This document shows positions 1 to 5,783 of a DNA stretch of 7,332 nt, one piece after another (position 1 is the first letter of the stretch; every line of letters begins with the position of its first letter). Below the pieces are notes generated by a model that saw only the letters and a list, made by a program, of their open reading frames with translations, ran no database searches and was not told the DNA's origin. Source of the stretch: Gammaproteobacteria bacterium (GTDB lineage Bacteria > Pseudomonadota > Gammaproteobacteria > S012-40); assembly GCA_026982215.1 (NCBI GenBank), contig JALSHN010000411.1:1-7332 (forward strand). Direction: 5' to 3'. Both the position numbers and the translations under genes were made by a program.

Positions 1-1
1 G

Positions 2-259
2 CGTGACCGCCCCGCAGTGGCAGTGTATGTGCAAAAGCTGGACAGTTGGCGGGTCACCATCACCTACCCCCTCATCGAACGCGCCCGGGAGATCATGCTG
101 CTGGTGGCCGGAGCGACCAAGGCCGAGGTGATCGCCCGCGTGATCACCGCTGCCCCCGAAGCGGCGGACTACCCGGTGGCGCGGGTACGCGCCCCGGCGG
201 GCGAATTGGTCTGGTGGCTGGACCGGGCCGCCGCCTCCCGCCTCCCCGAGGCCCCATGA
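2..259 (+). CDS. pgl: 6-phosphogluconolactonase, C-terminal part (5' end outside window)
   Basis: The gene enters from the left edge in frame at base 2, so only the last 85 residues are present. Full-length Pgl is usually about 230-240 residues. The fragment carries the C-terminal signature of the Pgl/DevB family: a KLDSWRVTITYP strand-turn stretch, then an LLVAGATKAE helix, and the closing PVARVRAPAGELVWWLDRAAAS segment. The family hydrolyses 6-phosphoglucono-1,5-lactone to 6-phosphogluconate in the cytosol, the second step of the oxidative pentose phosphate and Entner-Doudoroff routes. The catalytic N-terminal half cannot be inspected. The stop TGA (257-259) overlaps the glk ATG (256-258), which implies a common transcript and coupled translation. 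A zwf gene upstream is a reasonable expectation but lies outside the window. A GTG at 17 opens the same frame but is internal, because the homology continues upstream of it to the window edge. Confidence 0.88.
   Translation, partial: RDRPAVAVYVQKLDSWRVTITYPLIERAREIMLLVAGATKAEVIARVITAAPEAADYPVARVRAPAGELVWWLDRAAASRLPEAP
248..251 (+). promoter_or_regulatory. Ribosome binding site of glk
   Basis: GAGG lies four bases upstream of the glk ATG and inside the last codons of pgl. It is a short, closely spaced Shine-Dalgarno. Reinitiation by ribosomes finishing pgl at the ATGA overlap probably contributes to glk translation. Confidence 0.5.
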
Positions 260-1251
260 AAGTCCTCGCCGGCGATCTCGGCGGCACCCATGGCCGCCTG
301 TGGCTGGCCGAGGTGGTGAATGGCCTTCCACGTTGCCTGCGCGAGGCCGTCTATCCCAGCGCCGATTACCCCGACCCCGCCGACTTCATCGAACACTTCC
401 TCGCCGGCGAGACGGTAACCGCGGCCTGCCTGGCGGTGGCCGGTCCGGTGGAAGTGCATACCGACGGCCAGACGGCGCGGATCACCAACCTCCCCTGGCG
501 GTTGGACTCCCGGGAGCTGGCCCACCGCCTGGGCCTACCGCGGCTGCGGCTCATCAACGACTTCGCCGCAGTGGGCCACGGCATCGACGCCCTGCAACCC
601 AAGGACCTGGTGAACCTGCAACCGGGCCGCCCCCGCGCCCGGGCCCCCCGGGCCCTCATCGGCGCCGGCACCGGCCTGGGCGTGGCCATCCTGGTATGGA
701 ACGGCACGGACTACCAGGTCCTGCCCACCGAGGGAGGGCATGTGGACTTCGCCCCCACCGATGCCCTCCAGGCCGAGCTATGGGCCTGGTTGCACCCCCG
801 CCACGGCCACGTGAGCGCCGAGCGGGTGCTCTCCGGGCCGGGGCTGGTGAACATCTATCGCTTCCTGGCCCAACGCGCCCCCCAGCGGGCCGACCCCGCC
901 CTCACCGTGATGCTGGACCACGATGATGCCCCGGCCCGCATCAGCGAACACGCCCTGTGGCACGGTGATGCCCTGGCCCGCGAGGCGGTGGAACTGTTCA
1001 TCCGCATCTATGGCGCCCAGGCCGGCAATCTGGCCCTCACCACCTTGGCCCACGGGGGAGTGTTCCTCGCCGGCGGCATCGCCCCCAAACTGCTGGACCT
1101 GCTCAGTGGCGGTGGTTTCATCGCCGCCTTCCGCGCCAAGGGCCGCATGGCCCCTTTGATGGAGGAATTCCCGGTGCAGGTGATCATCAATACTCGCGTC
1201 GGCCTGCTGGGCGCCGCCCGGGTGGCCGCCCAGGAGGTGAGCGCGCCATGA
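256..1251 (+). CDS. glk: Glucokinase (E. coli Glk type)
   Basis: ATP-dependent phosphorylation of glucose to glucose 6-phosphate in the cytosol. The 331-residue product matches the usual 320-335 of the family and resembles E. coli Glk along its length. Visible motifs are the N-terminal phosphate loop GDLGGTHGRL (residues 6-15), INDFAAV (100-106) with the catalytic base Asp102, GAGTGLGV (136-143), the glucose-binding TEGGHVDFAP (158-167), HVSAERVLSGPGLVNIY (185-201), and the adenosine-motif region GGVFLAGGIAPK (267-278). The phosphate loop has His12 where E. coli has Asn (GGTN). The ATG at 256 is chosen because homology begins there and a GAGG lies at 248-251. The same frame stays open upstream to base 46, but that stretch is the out-of-frame shadow of pgl. 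It overlaps pgl by ATGA at 256-259 and apaG by ATGA at 1248-1251. The pairing with pgl fits glucose entry into the 6-phosphogluconate pathways. Confidence 0.96.
   Translation: MKVLAGDLGGTHGRLWLAEVVNGLPRCLREAVYPSADYPDPADFIEHFLAGETVTAACLAVAGPVEVHTDGQTARITNLPWRLDSRELAHRLGLPRLRLINDFAAVGHGIDALQPKDLVNLQPGRPRARAPRALIGAGTGLGVAILVWNGTDYQVLPTEGGHVDFAPTDALQAELWAWLHPRHGHVSAERVLSGPGLVNIYRFLAQRAPQRADPALTVMLDHDDAPARISEHALWHGDALAREAVELFIRIYGAQAGNLALTTLAHGGVFLAGGIAPKLLDLLSGGGFIAAFRAKGRMAPLMEEFPVQVIINTRVGLLGAARVAAQEVSAP
1232..1240 (+). promoter_or_regulatory. Strong ribosome binding site of apaG inside glk
   Basis: AGGAGGTGA, a near-perfect complement to the 3' end of 16S rRNA, lies in the last codons of glk. 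Ten bases separate the GGAGG core from the apaG ATG at 1248. It fixes the apaG start and suggests that apaG is translated efficiently in its own right as well as through the ATGA overlap with glk. Confidence 0.8.
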
Positions 1252-1631
1252 ACGAACAACCCCCGAGCCAGGTCGAGGTCATCCCCCGCCCCCGCTATCT
1301 CCCCGAACAGTCCTCCCCCGATTTGGGGCGCTACGTGTTTGCCTACACCATCCGCATCATCAACCACGGTCCGTGCCCGGTTCGGCTGGTGAGCCGCCAC
1401 TGGGTGATCACCGACGCCGACGGCCGGGTGCAGGAAGTGCGCGGCCTAGGGGTGGTGGGCGAACAACCGCGTCTGGAACCCGGGGAGGTGTTCGAATACA
1501 CCAGCGGCACCATCATGGAGACCCCGGTGGGAACCATGGAAGGCAGCTATCAGATGATCACCGACGAGGGCGAGGCCTTCGAGGTCCCCATCCCGGCCTT
1601 CACCCTCTCCGTGCCCCTGGCCCTCCACTAG
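1248..1631 (+). CDS. apaG: ApaG protein (DUF525 family)
   Basis: The 127-residue product is close to E. coli ApaG (125) and collinear with it: QSSPDLGRYVFAYTIRI (residues 21-37), the HWVITDADGR turn (51-60), GEQPRLEPGEVFEYTSG (71-87), ETPVGTMEGSYQMI (91-104) and a conserved C-terminus ending VPLALH. The family adopts an Ig/fibronectin-like beta sandwich. It has been linked to Co2+ resistance and Mg2+ efflux phenotypes (CorD in Salmonella), but its molecular activity is not settled, and nothing here decides it. Its start overlaps the glk stop and has a strong ribosome binding site. In E. coli the gene lies between ksgA and apaH. Here it is the last gene of a sugar-catabolism block, so the context differs from the classical one. 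Its last ten codons overlap the 3' end of the converging phospholipase D gene. Confidence 0.96.
   Translation: MNEQPPSQVEVIPRPRYLPEQSSPDLGRYVFAYTIRIINHGPCPVRLVSRHWVITDADGRVQEVRGLGVVGEQPRLEPGEVFEYTSGTIMETPVGTMEGSYQMITDEGEAFEVPIPAFTLSVPLALH
1600..1631. other. Convergent 3' overlap of apaG and the phospholipase D gene
   Basis: The apaG stop TAG (1629-1631, plus strand) lies beyond the phospholipase D stop TGA (1602-1600, minus strand), so the two genes share 32 coding bases on opposite strands. The ApaG C-terminus encoded here is the conserved one, while the phospholipase residues 391-400 encoded here are low-complexity Arg/Gly/Pro. The phospholipase tail therefore looks like the younger extension. 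No hairpin with a T-tract is visible on either side. Confidence 0.9.
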
Positions 1632-2802
1632 GGCGGCGCGGACGGCGCAGACGGCCACGCCGCAGGCTGGGCCAGACCCCGCGCATCTGCGCCAGCCCCC
1701 ACAGCCACAGATCCAGGTGGCCAAACAAGCGTGCCAGCAACCGCTCCCAGGCCGGACGGGTCAGCCAGCCCTCCAGGGTGATCTCCTCGCAGTCCTCCAG
1801 ATCGCGGCGCAACATAGCCTCCAGCCGAACAGCGAACTCGGGGGCGTCGATCTCCTGGTCGTTCTCCAGATTCCAGCGCAGATTCCAGCGATCGAAATTG
1901 GCCGAGCCCACCATGGCCCAGTCGTCCACCAGGGCCATCTTGGCGTGGATGAACCGCGGCTGGAACTCATAGATGCGCACCCCGTCACGCAACAAGCGGG
2001 TGTAGAAACGCCGCCCGGCATGGCGCACCGCCGGGTGATCGGTGTGGGGGCCGGGCAGGATCAGGCGCACGTCCACCCCTCGCCGGGCGGCGCCGCTCAG
2101 TGCCCGGCGCAACTTCACCGGGGGCACGAAATAGGCGGTGGTGAGCCATACCCGCCGCTGCGCCTGGCGCACCCGTTGTTCCAAGGCCCATTTGACCCCC
2201 AGGTAACGCCCGGCGGCGCTGTATTGCACCCGGCCCGACCACCCGTCCTTCCCACCCTCGAGATCCCCACCCTTGGGGAGACAATAGCGCGACCAGCGGC
2301 GCCAGTTGCGCTGGAACAGCACGGCCCAATCGGCGACACAGGGGCCGGAGACCGCCACCATGGTCTCCCGCCAGGCCCGCTCGCCGAGCAGGAACTCGTC
2401 GGTGAGTCCGGCCCCGCCCACGAAGGCCACCGCCTCGTCCACCAGCAGTAGCTTGCGGTGGTCCCGATAGAGATTTCCCAACCACTTGCGCCAATCCAAC
2501 GGGTTGTAGAAGGCCAGATGCACCCCCGCCTCCACCAAGCGGCGACGATCGCTGCGGCGCAGTTTGAGACTGCCGAAGTCGTCCAGCAGGCAGTACACCG
2601 CCACGCCGCGGCGGGCGGCGGCGCACAGGGCGTCCACGAAGCGGCGGGCCACCTCGCCGGACTCCATCAGATACATCTCCAGATAGACGCGCTCCCGGGC
2701 CGCCTCGATGGCCTGGAGCATGGGCGGGAAGAACTCGATGCCGTCGCGGTAGAGGGTGACGCGATTGCCCTCGCGCCAGACGAAACCGGCCCGGACCCTC
2801 AT
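1600..2802 (-). CDS. ClsB-like phospholipase D / cardiolipin synthase
   Basis: A 400-residue member of the phospholipase D superfamily with two HKD motifs. The first is HRKLLLVD (His115, Lys117, Asp122) followed by FVGGAGLTDEF. The second is HAKMALVD (His286, Lys288, Asp293) followed by VGSANFD (298-304). The N-terminal strand-helix unit (GIEFFPPMLQAIEAARERVYLEMY, with residue breaks ignored) is typical of cardiolipin synthases. There is no N-terminal membrane anchor, which with the length resembles E. coli ClsB (413) rather than ClsA. The likely reaction is phosphatidyl transfer to make cardiolipin at the inner membrane, but the donor and acceptor cannot be read from sequence. Residues 381-400 form a tail with nine arginines that runs into antisense apaG. 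The ATG at 2802 overlaps the ubiB TGA and has GGAG nine bases upstream. ATGs at 2817 and 2811 are alternatives but overlap ubiB more and lack a good ribosome site. The frame is open upstream to about 3309, but that is antiparallel-frame noise over ubiB. Confidence 0.9.
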   Translation of the reverse strand: MRVRAGFVWREGNRVTLYRDGIEFFPPMLQAIEAARERVYLEMYLMESGEVARRFVDALCAAARRGVAVYCLLDDFGSLKLRRSDRRRLVEAGVHLAFYNPLDWRKWLGNLYRDHRKLLLVDEAVAFVGGAGLTDEFLLGERAWRETMVAVSGPCVADWAVLFQRNWRRWSRYCLPKGGDLEGGKDGWSGRVQYSAAGRYLGVKWALEQRVRQAQRRVWLTTAYFVPPVKLRRALSGAARRGVDVRLILPGPHTDHPAVRHAGRRFYTRLLRDGVRIYEFQPRFIHAKMALVDDWAMVGSANFDRWNLRWNLENDQEIDAPEFAVRLEAMLRRDLEDCEEITLEGWLTRPAWERLLARLFGHLDLWLWGLAQMRGVWPSLRRGRLRRPRRPSGGPGARRG

Positions 2803-4406
2803 CCACGACATCTCCATGCCAGGGCCGCCAGCGCCCCGGCCCACAACCCCCACGACCACCAGGGCAGCCCCCACCACCCCGGACCCTCGGCCCAGGCGGC
2901 CAGAGCGCCGGAGAGAAACAGCGTCGGGGCCAACACCGGGGGTGGCGGTGGCGGCGGCGAGAGCGAGGGCGGCGGCCCACTGCCGGCCTGGAGATAACGG
3001 TGCAGCAGCCGCGGCATCTCCGGCAAGGCACGGGCCAGCTCGGGGGCCTCGTCGCGCAGGCGTTCCCATACCGCCTTCGGCCCCACCTGATCCCGCATCC
3101 ATTGCTCCAGAAACGGCTTGGCGGTGCGCCACAGGTCCAGATCGGGGTTGAGCTGACGCCCCAGGCCCTCGATGTTGAGCAGGGTCTTTTGCAGCAGCAC
3201 CAGTTGCGGCTGCACCTCCATCTGGAAACGGCGCGCGGTCTGGAACAGCCGCAACAACACCTGGCCGAAGGAGATGTCCTTCAACGGCCGGGCGAAGATG
3301 GGCTCGCACACGGTGCGGATGGCGGCCTCGAATTCGTCCACCCGGGTGCCCTCGGGCACCCAGCCGGACTCCACGTGCAACACCGCCACCCGCCGGTAGT
3401 CGCGCTGGAAGAAGGCGAGGAAGTTCTCCGCCAGGTAGCGCTGGTCCTCGTCGGTGAGGCTGCCCATGATGCCGAAGTCCACCGCCAGATAGCGCGGCGC
3501 CTCGGGGCGGCTGGGATCGACGAAGATGTTGCCGGGGTGCATGTCGGCGTGGAAGAAATTGTGGCGAAACACCTGGGTGAAAAAGATCTCCACCCCACGC
3601 TCGGACAGCGCCACCAGATCCACCCCGGCCTCACGCAGGGCAGGGACGTCGGCCACCGGGATGCCGTGGATCCGTTCCTGGACCAGCACCTCGCGCCGGG
3701 TGAGCGGCCAGTGGATCTCGGGGACGTAGAGCAGCTCCGAGCCCTCGAAGTTGCGCCGCAACTGCGAACAATTGGCCGCCTCACGCATCAGGTCCAGCTC
3801 GTCGTGGAGGGTCTTGTCGAACTCTCGCACCACCTCCACCGGCCGCAGGCGCCGCGCCTCGGGCCAGTAGCGCCGGGCCAGGGCAGCCACCAGATAGAGC
3901 AGCTCGATGTCGCGGTCGATGAGGCGGTGGATCTGCGGACGCACCACCTTCACCACCACCTCGCGGCCGTCGGGCAGACGGGCGGCGTGCACCTGGGCGA
4001 TGGAGGCCGAGGCCAGCGGTTCGGCCTCGAAATGGGCGAAGGCCTCGTCCAGCGGGCACCCCAGGGCCCGCTCGATCACCACCCGTGCCTGATCGGCGGG
4101 AAAGGGCGGTACCCGGTCCTGGAGCTTGGCCAGTTCCACGGCGATGTCCGGCGGCAGCAAGTCGGGGCGGGTGGAGAGGGCCTGACCGAACTTGACGAAG
4201 ATCGGCCCCAGGTCCTCCAGGGCACAGCGGATGCGCTGCCCCAAGGGGTCCTGTGGGCGACGGAACCAGCGCCAGGGCATCAGCCGCAGCAGGAAGGCCA
4301 GCGGCCGCAGCATGGGGGGGGTGAAGACGAGTTCGTCCAGCCCGTAGCGCAACAGCACTCGCTGGATGTGCCACAGCCGCCAGAGCTGGCGCAGCCGAGC
4401 GATCAC
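2799..4406 (-). CDS. ubiB: UbiB, kinase-like ATPase of ubiquinone biosynthesis
   Basis: A 535-residue ABC1/ADCK/UbiB-family protein (E. coli 546). Visible family marks are KFGQ (residues 72-75, the KxGQ motif), the alanine-rich loop LASASIAQVH (131-140), the ATP lysine Lys153 in VVKVVRP, HADMHPGNIF (286-295, with Asp288 and Asn293) and AVDFG (308-312, Asp310). UbiB is required for aerobic ubiquinone synthesis. It acts as an unusual ATPase that probably helps present membrane-buried prenylated intermediates to the Ubi enzymes. The C-terminus has two hydrophobic segments (about 491-505 and 513-532), the usual UbiB membrane anchor. Before it lies a proline-rich linker with PPP at 478-480 and seven prolines at 484-490, replacing the charged linker of E. 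coli. The start is GTG at 4406, which overlaps the ubiJ TGA as GTGA; homology begins here. No strong ribosome site is visible, so translation is probably coupled to ubiJ. Its stop overlaps the phospholipase D ATG. Confidence 0.96.
   Translation of the reverse strand: MIARLRQLWRLWHIQRVLLRYGLDELVFTPPMLRPLAFLLRLMPWRWFRRPQDPLGQRIRCALEDLGPIFVKFGQALSTRPDLLPPDIAVELAKLQDRVPPFPADQARVVIERALGCPLDEAFAHFEAEPLASASIAQVHAARLPDGREVVVKVVRPQIHRLIDRDIELLYLVAALARRYWPEARRLRPVEVVREFDKTLHDELDLMREAANCSQLRRNFEGSELLYVPEIHWPLTRREVLVQERIHGIPVADVPALREAGVDLVALSERGVEIFFTQVFRHNFFHADMHPGNIFVDPSRPEAPRYLAVDFGIMGSLTDEDQRYLAENFLAFFQRDYRRVAVLHVESGWVPEGTRVDEFEAAIRTVCEPIFARPLKDISFGQVLLRLFQTARRFQMEVQPQLVLLQKTLLNIEGLGRQLNPDLDLWRTAKPFLEQWMRDQVGPKAVWERLRDEAPELARALPEMPRLLHRYLQAGSGPPPSLSPPPPPPPVLAPTLFLSGALAAWAEGPGWWGLPWWSWGLWAGALAALAWRCRG
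2812..2815 (-). promoter_or_regulatory. Ribosome binding site deciding the phospholipase D start
   Basis: GGAG on the minus strand lies within the last codons of ubiB, nine bases before the ATG at 2802. Because it falls between the other two in-frame ATGs (2817, 2811) and the ATG at 2802, it favours the last one, which also forms the ATGA overlap with ubiB. Confidence 0.55.
2937..2957 (-). repeat. Seven-proline run in the UbiB linker
   Basis: Seven consecutive proline codons (CCG, CCG, CCA, CCG, CCA, CCC, CCG in reading order) encode UbiB residues 484-490, between the kinase-like domain and the C-terminal membrane anchor. Codon choice is mixed, so this is not a pure homopolymer expansion. 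Such runs stall ribosomes and normally need elongation factor P. Confidence 0.9.
4314..4321. repeat. 8-base G/C homopolymer within ubiB
   Basis: Eight consecutive G on the plus strand (C on the coding strand) fall in the Thr-Pro-Pro codons at ubiB residues 29-31. It is the longest single-base run I noticed. A one-base slip would shift ubiB out of frame near its start. At this length it may be chance in GC-rich DNA. Confidence 0.7.
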
Positions 4407-5014
4407 CGCTGCCCGTCCGCCATGCGGGCCTCCAGGCGGCGCAAGCGGGCCTCCAGGCGGGCCTCGGCCTCCACCAACTCGTCCACCGCCTCCATCCAGC
4501 GGCGCACCTCGTGGGGCACGGCCAGCAGCTCGGTCTCGTCACGCAGGTATTCGCTGAGGTCACGCTCGAACTCATCGCCGGCCCGGCGCAGGAAAGCGGT
4601 CAATTCACGCACCCCCCGTCCCAACTGGTGGGCGATCACATCCCCGGTAATGTGGGCGACGGCCTCTTCCCAGTCCAGATCGGCCTGGCGCAAGGCCTGG
4701 GACAGGGCCTGGAGCAAGGCGGGATCGCCCTGCAGACTCACCCCACAGGCCGTGGGCGGGGCACCTCGAGCCAGCCGCAGCAGGGAAGCCGGGCCCCCGC
4801 GCACCACGACCCGGGGCGGGGCTGGCGGCTCGGGGTGGAAGCGAAAGCCCTCTTCGGTGAGCTCCACTGCCAACCGGGTCCCCAAGCCCTCGATGTAGAT
4901 CTCGATCACTGCCCCGGCATGACGGGCCAGGCGGGAAGGCAGTTCGGGGTCGAGACGCAGCAGGGACCGGAGTGCCTCTTCCACGGTCATCAACAGCGGG
5001 CGGGGGAGGATCAC
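4403..5014 (-). CDS. ubiJ: UbiJ, SCP2-domain ubiquinone biosynthesis accessory factor
   Basis: Placed between ubiE and ubiB exactly where gammaproteobacteria carry ubiJ (formerly yigP). The 203-residue product matches E. coli UbiJ (201) in size and architecture: a leading helix with LDPEL (21-25), an SCP2-like lipid-binding domain over roughly residues 10-110 (including IEGLGTRLAVEL and CGVSLQGDPALL), a helical region with HITGDVIAHQLGRG (121-134), and a C-terminal coiled coil (about 170-199). UbiJ binds ubiquinone intermediates and, with UbiK, organises the soluble Ubi complex for the later aerobic steps. The start chosen is GTG at 5014, because the ubiE stop region supplies GAGGGGG at 5026-5020 with suitable spacing and the family N-terminus fits. 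Other possible starts are GTG at 5020 and ATG at 4990. The gap to ubiE is 10 bases, and the stop overlaps the ubiB GTG. Sequence identity in this family is low, so the call leans on context. Confidence 0.9.
   Translation of the reverse strand: MILPRPLLMTVEEALRSLLRLDPELPSRLARHAGAVIEIYIEGLGTRLAVELTEEGFRFHPEPPAPPRVVVRGGPASLLRLARGAPPTACGVSLQGDPALLQALSQALRQADLDWEEAVAHITGDVIAHQLGRGVRELTAFLRRAGDEFERDLSEYLRDETELLAVPHEVRRWMEAVDELVEAEARLEARLRRLEARMADGQR
4424..4460 (-). repeat. 21-base direct repeat encoding UbiJ coiled-coil heptads
   Basis: The 16-base word GCGGGCCTCCAGGCGG (plus strand) occurs at 4424-4439 and again at 4445-4460, a period of 21 bases. This equals seven codons, and it encodes the consecutive RLEAR heptads at the UbiJ C-terminus. 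The repeat is explained by the coiled-coil protein and probably arose by local duplication. Confidence 0.85.
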
Positions 5015-5019
5015 CGCCA

Positions 5020-5026
5020 CCCCCTC
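5020..5026 (-). promoter_or_regulatory. Ribosome binding site of ubiJ overlapping the ubiE stop
   Basis: GAGGGGG on the minus strand uses the last two bases of the ubiE TGA and ends five bases before the GTG at 5014. It supports the GTG at 5014 over the GTG at 5020, which would touch the site directly, and over the ATG at 4990, which lies too far downstream. Confidence 0.55.
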
Positions 5027-5783
5027 AGAGCTTGAAGCCCCGGTGCAGGGCGACGATGCCACCGCTGAGGTTGTGGTAGCGGCAACGCTCGAAACCGGCG
5101 GACTCCATCATCGCCAGCAGGGTGTCCTGGTCGGGGTGGACGCGGATGGACTCGGCCAGGTAGCGGTAGCTGTCGGCATCGCCGGCCACCAGCCGGCCCA
5201 TCACCGGCAGGGCGGTGAAGGAGTAGAGGTCGTAGAGGGGGCGCAGCCCCGGCAGGCGCGGTTTGGAGAACTCCAGCACCAACAATTCACCGCCGGGTTT
5301 GAGCACCCGGTACATGGAACGCAGGGCGGCGTCCTTGTCGGTGACGTTGCGCAGCCCGAAGGCGATGGTCACCCGGTCGAAATGGTCGTCGGGGAACGGC
5401 AGGGCCTCGGCATTGGCCTGCACGTAACGGACGTTGCCCACCAGGCCCATGTCGGTGAGTCGCTCGCGGCCCACGGCGAGCATGGCCTCGTTGATGTCGG
5501 CCAGCACCACCTCCCCCTCCGGCCCCACCCGGGGGACGATGCGCGCGGCCAGGTCGCCGGTGCCGCCGGCCAGGTCCAACACCCGCTGCCCCGGGCGGAT
5601 CTGGGCCAGCAACACGGTGAAAAACTTCCAGGCCCGGTGGATGCCGAAGGACATCAGGTCGTTCATGAGATCGTATTTGCCGGCCACCGAGCGGAACACC
5701 TCCCGCACCCGGCGGGCCTTTTCCTCCACCGGGACCTTCTGGTAGCCGAAGTGGGTGACCCGGGCCTTGTCGCCTTCGCTCAT
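5025..5783 (-). CDS. ubiE: UbiE, ubiquinone/menaquinone C-methyltransferase
   Basis: A class I SAM-dependent methyltransferase that adds the ring methyl group to 2-polyprenyl-6-methoxy-1,4-benzoquinol and, where menaquinone is made, to demethylmenaquinol. The 252-residue product (E. coli 251) shows the UbiE signature YDLMNDLMSFGIHRAWK (residues 37-53), the SAM-binding loop VLDLAGGTGDLA (68-79), the acidic strand end VLADINEAM (93-101), RNVTDKDAALRSMYRVLKPG (145-164), LLVLEFSKP (167-175) and YRYLAESI (206-213). The start is ATG at 5783, preceded by the strong AAGGAGA at 5794-5788. It overlaps the upstream DUF971 stop by one base (TGATG). The frame stays open 19 codons further upstream, but that stretch has no homology. 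It is followed after 10 bases by ubiJ. No unusual residues were seen. Confidence 0.97.
   Translation of the reverse strand: MSEGDKARVTHFGYQKVPVEEKARRVREVFRSVAGKYDLMNDLMSFGIHRAWKFFTVLLAQIRPGQRVLDLAGGTGDLAARIVPRVGPEGEVVLADINEAMLAVGRERLTDMGLVGNVRYVQANAEALPFPDDHFDRVTIAFGLRNVTDKDAALRSMYRVLKPGGELLVLEFSKPRLPGLRPLYDLYSFTALPVMGRLVAGDADSYRYLAESIRVHPDQDTLLAMMESAGFERCRYHNLSGGIVALHRGFKL

Noticed and set aside
46..255. Upstream extension of the glk frame
   Set aside because: The extension is Arg/Gly/His/Pro-rich, out of frame with pgl, and without homology to glucokinases, which begin at the ATG at 256.
1660..1700. Inverted repeats GGCTG/CAGCC and GCGC-ATCT-GCGC just downstream of apaG as a possible terminator
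   Set aside because: The stems are short and interrupted, there is no T-tract, and the region is the coding 3' end of the phospholipase D gene.
1717..2451. Plus-strand open frame of 244 codons opposite the phospholipase D gene
   Set aside because: The opposite strand encodes a protein with both HKD motifs. This frame has no family signature and no credible ribosome site.
2930..2990. GGT/GGC-rich stretch as a possible microsatellite or G-quadruplex element
   Set aside because: It is accounted for by the UbiB proline/serine linker codons with mixed third positions. I would not claim a separate DNA element without further evidence.
2803..3309. Upstream extension of the phospholipase D frame across the ubiB 3' half
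   Set aside because: It has no PLD-family similarity and overlaps the conserved ubiB. The ATG at 2802 with a GGAG site is the better start.
3000..4898. Very long plus-strand open frame (632 codons) antisense to ubiB and ubiJ
   Set aside because: It lies opposite well-conserved ubiB and ubiJ, and its product is a biased mix of Gly, His, Gln and Leu with no recognisable domain. Long antisense frames are expected in GC-rich genes with G/C third positions.
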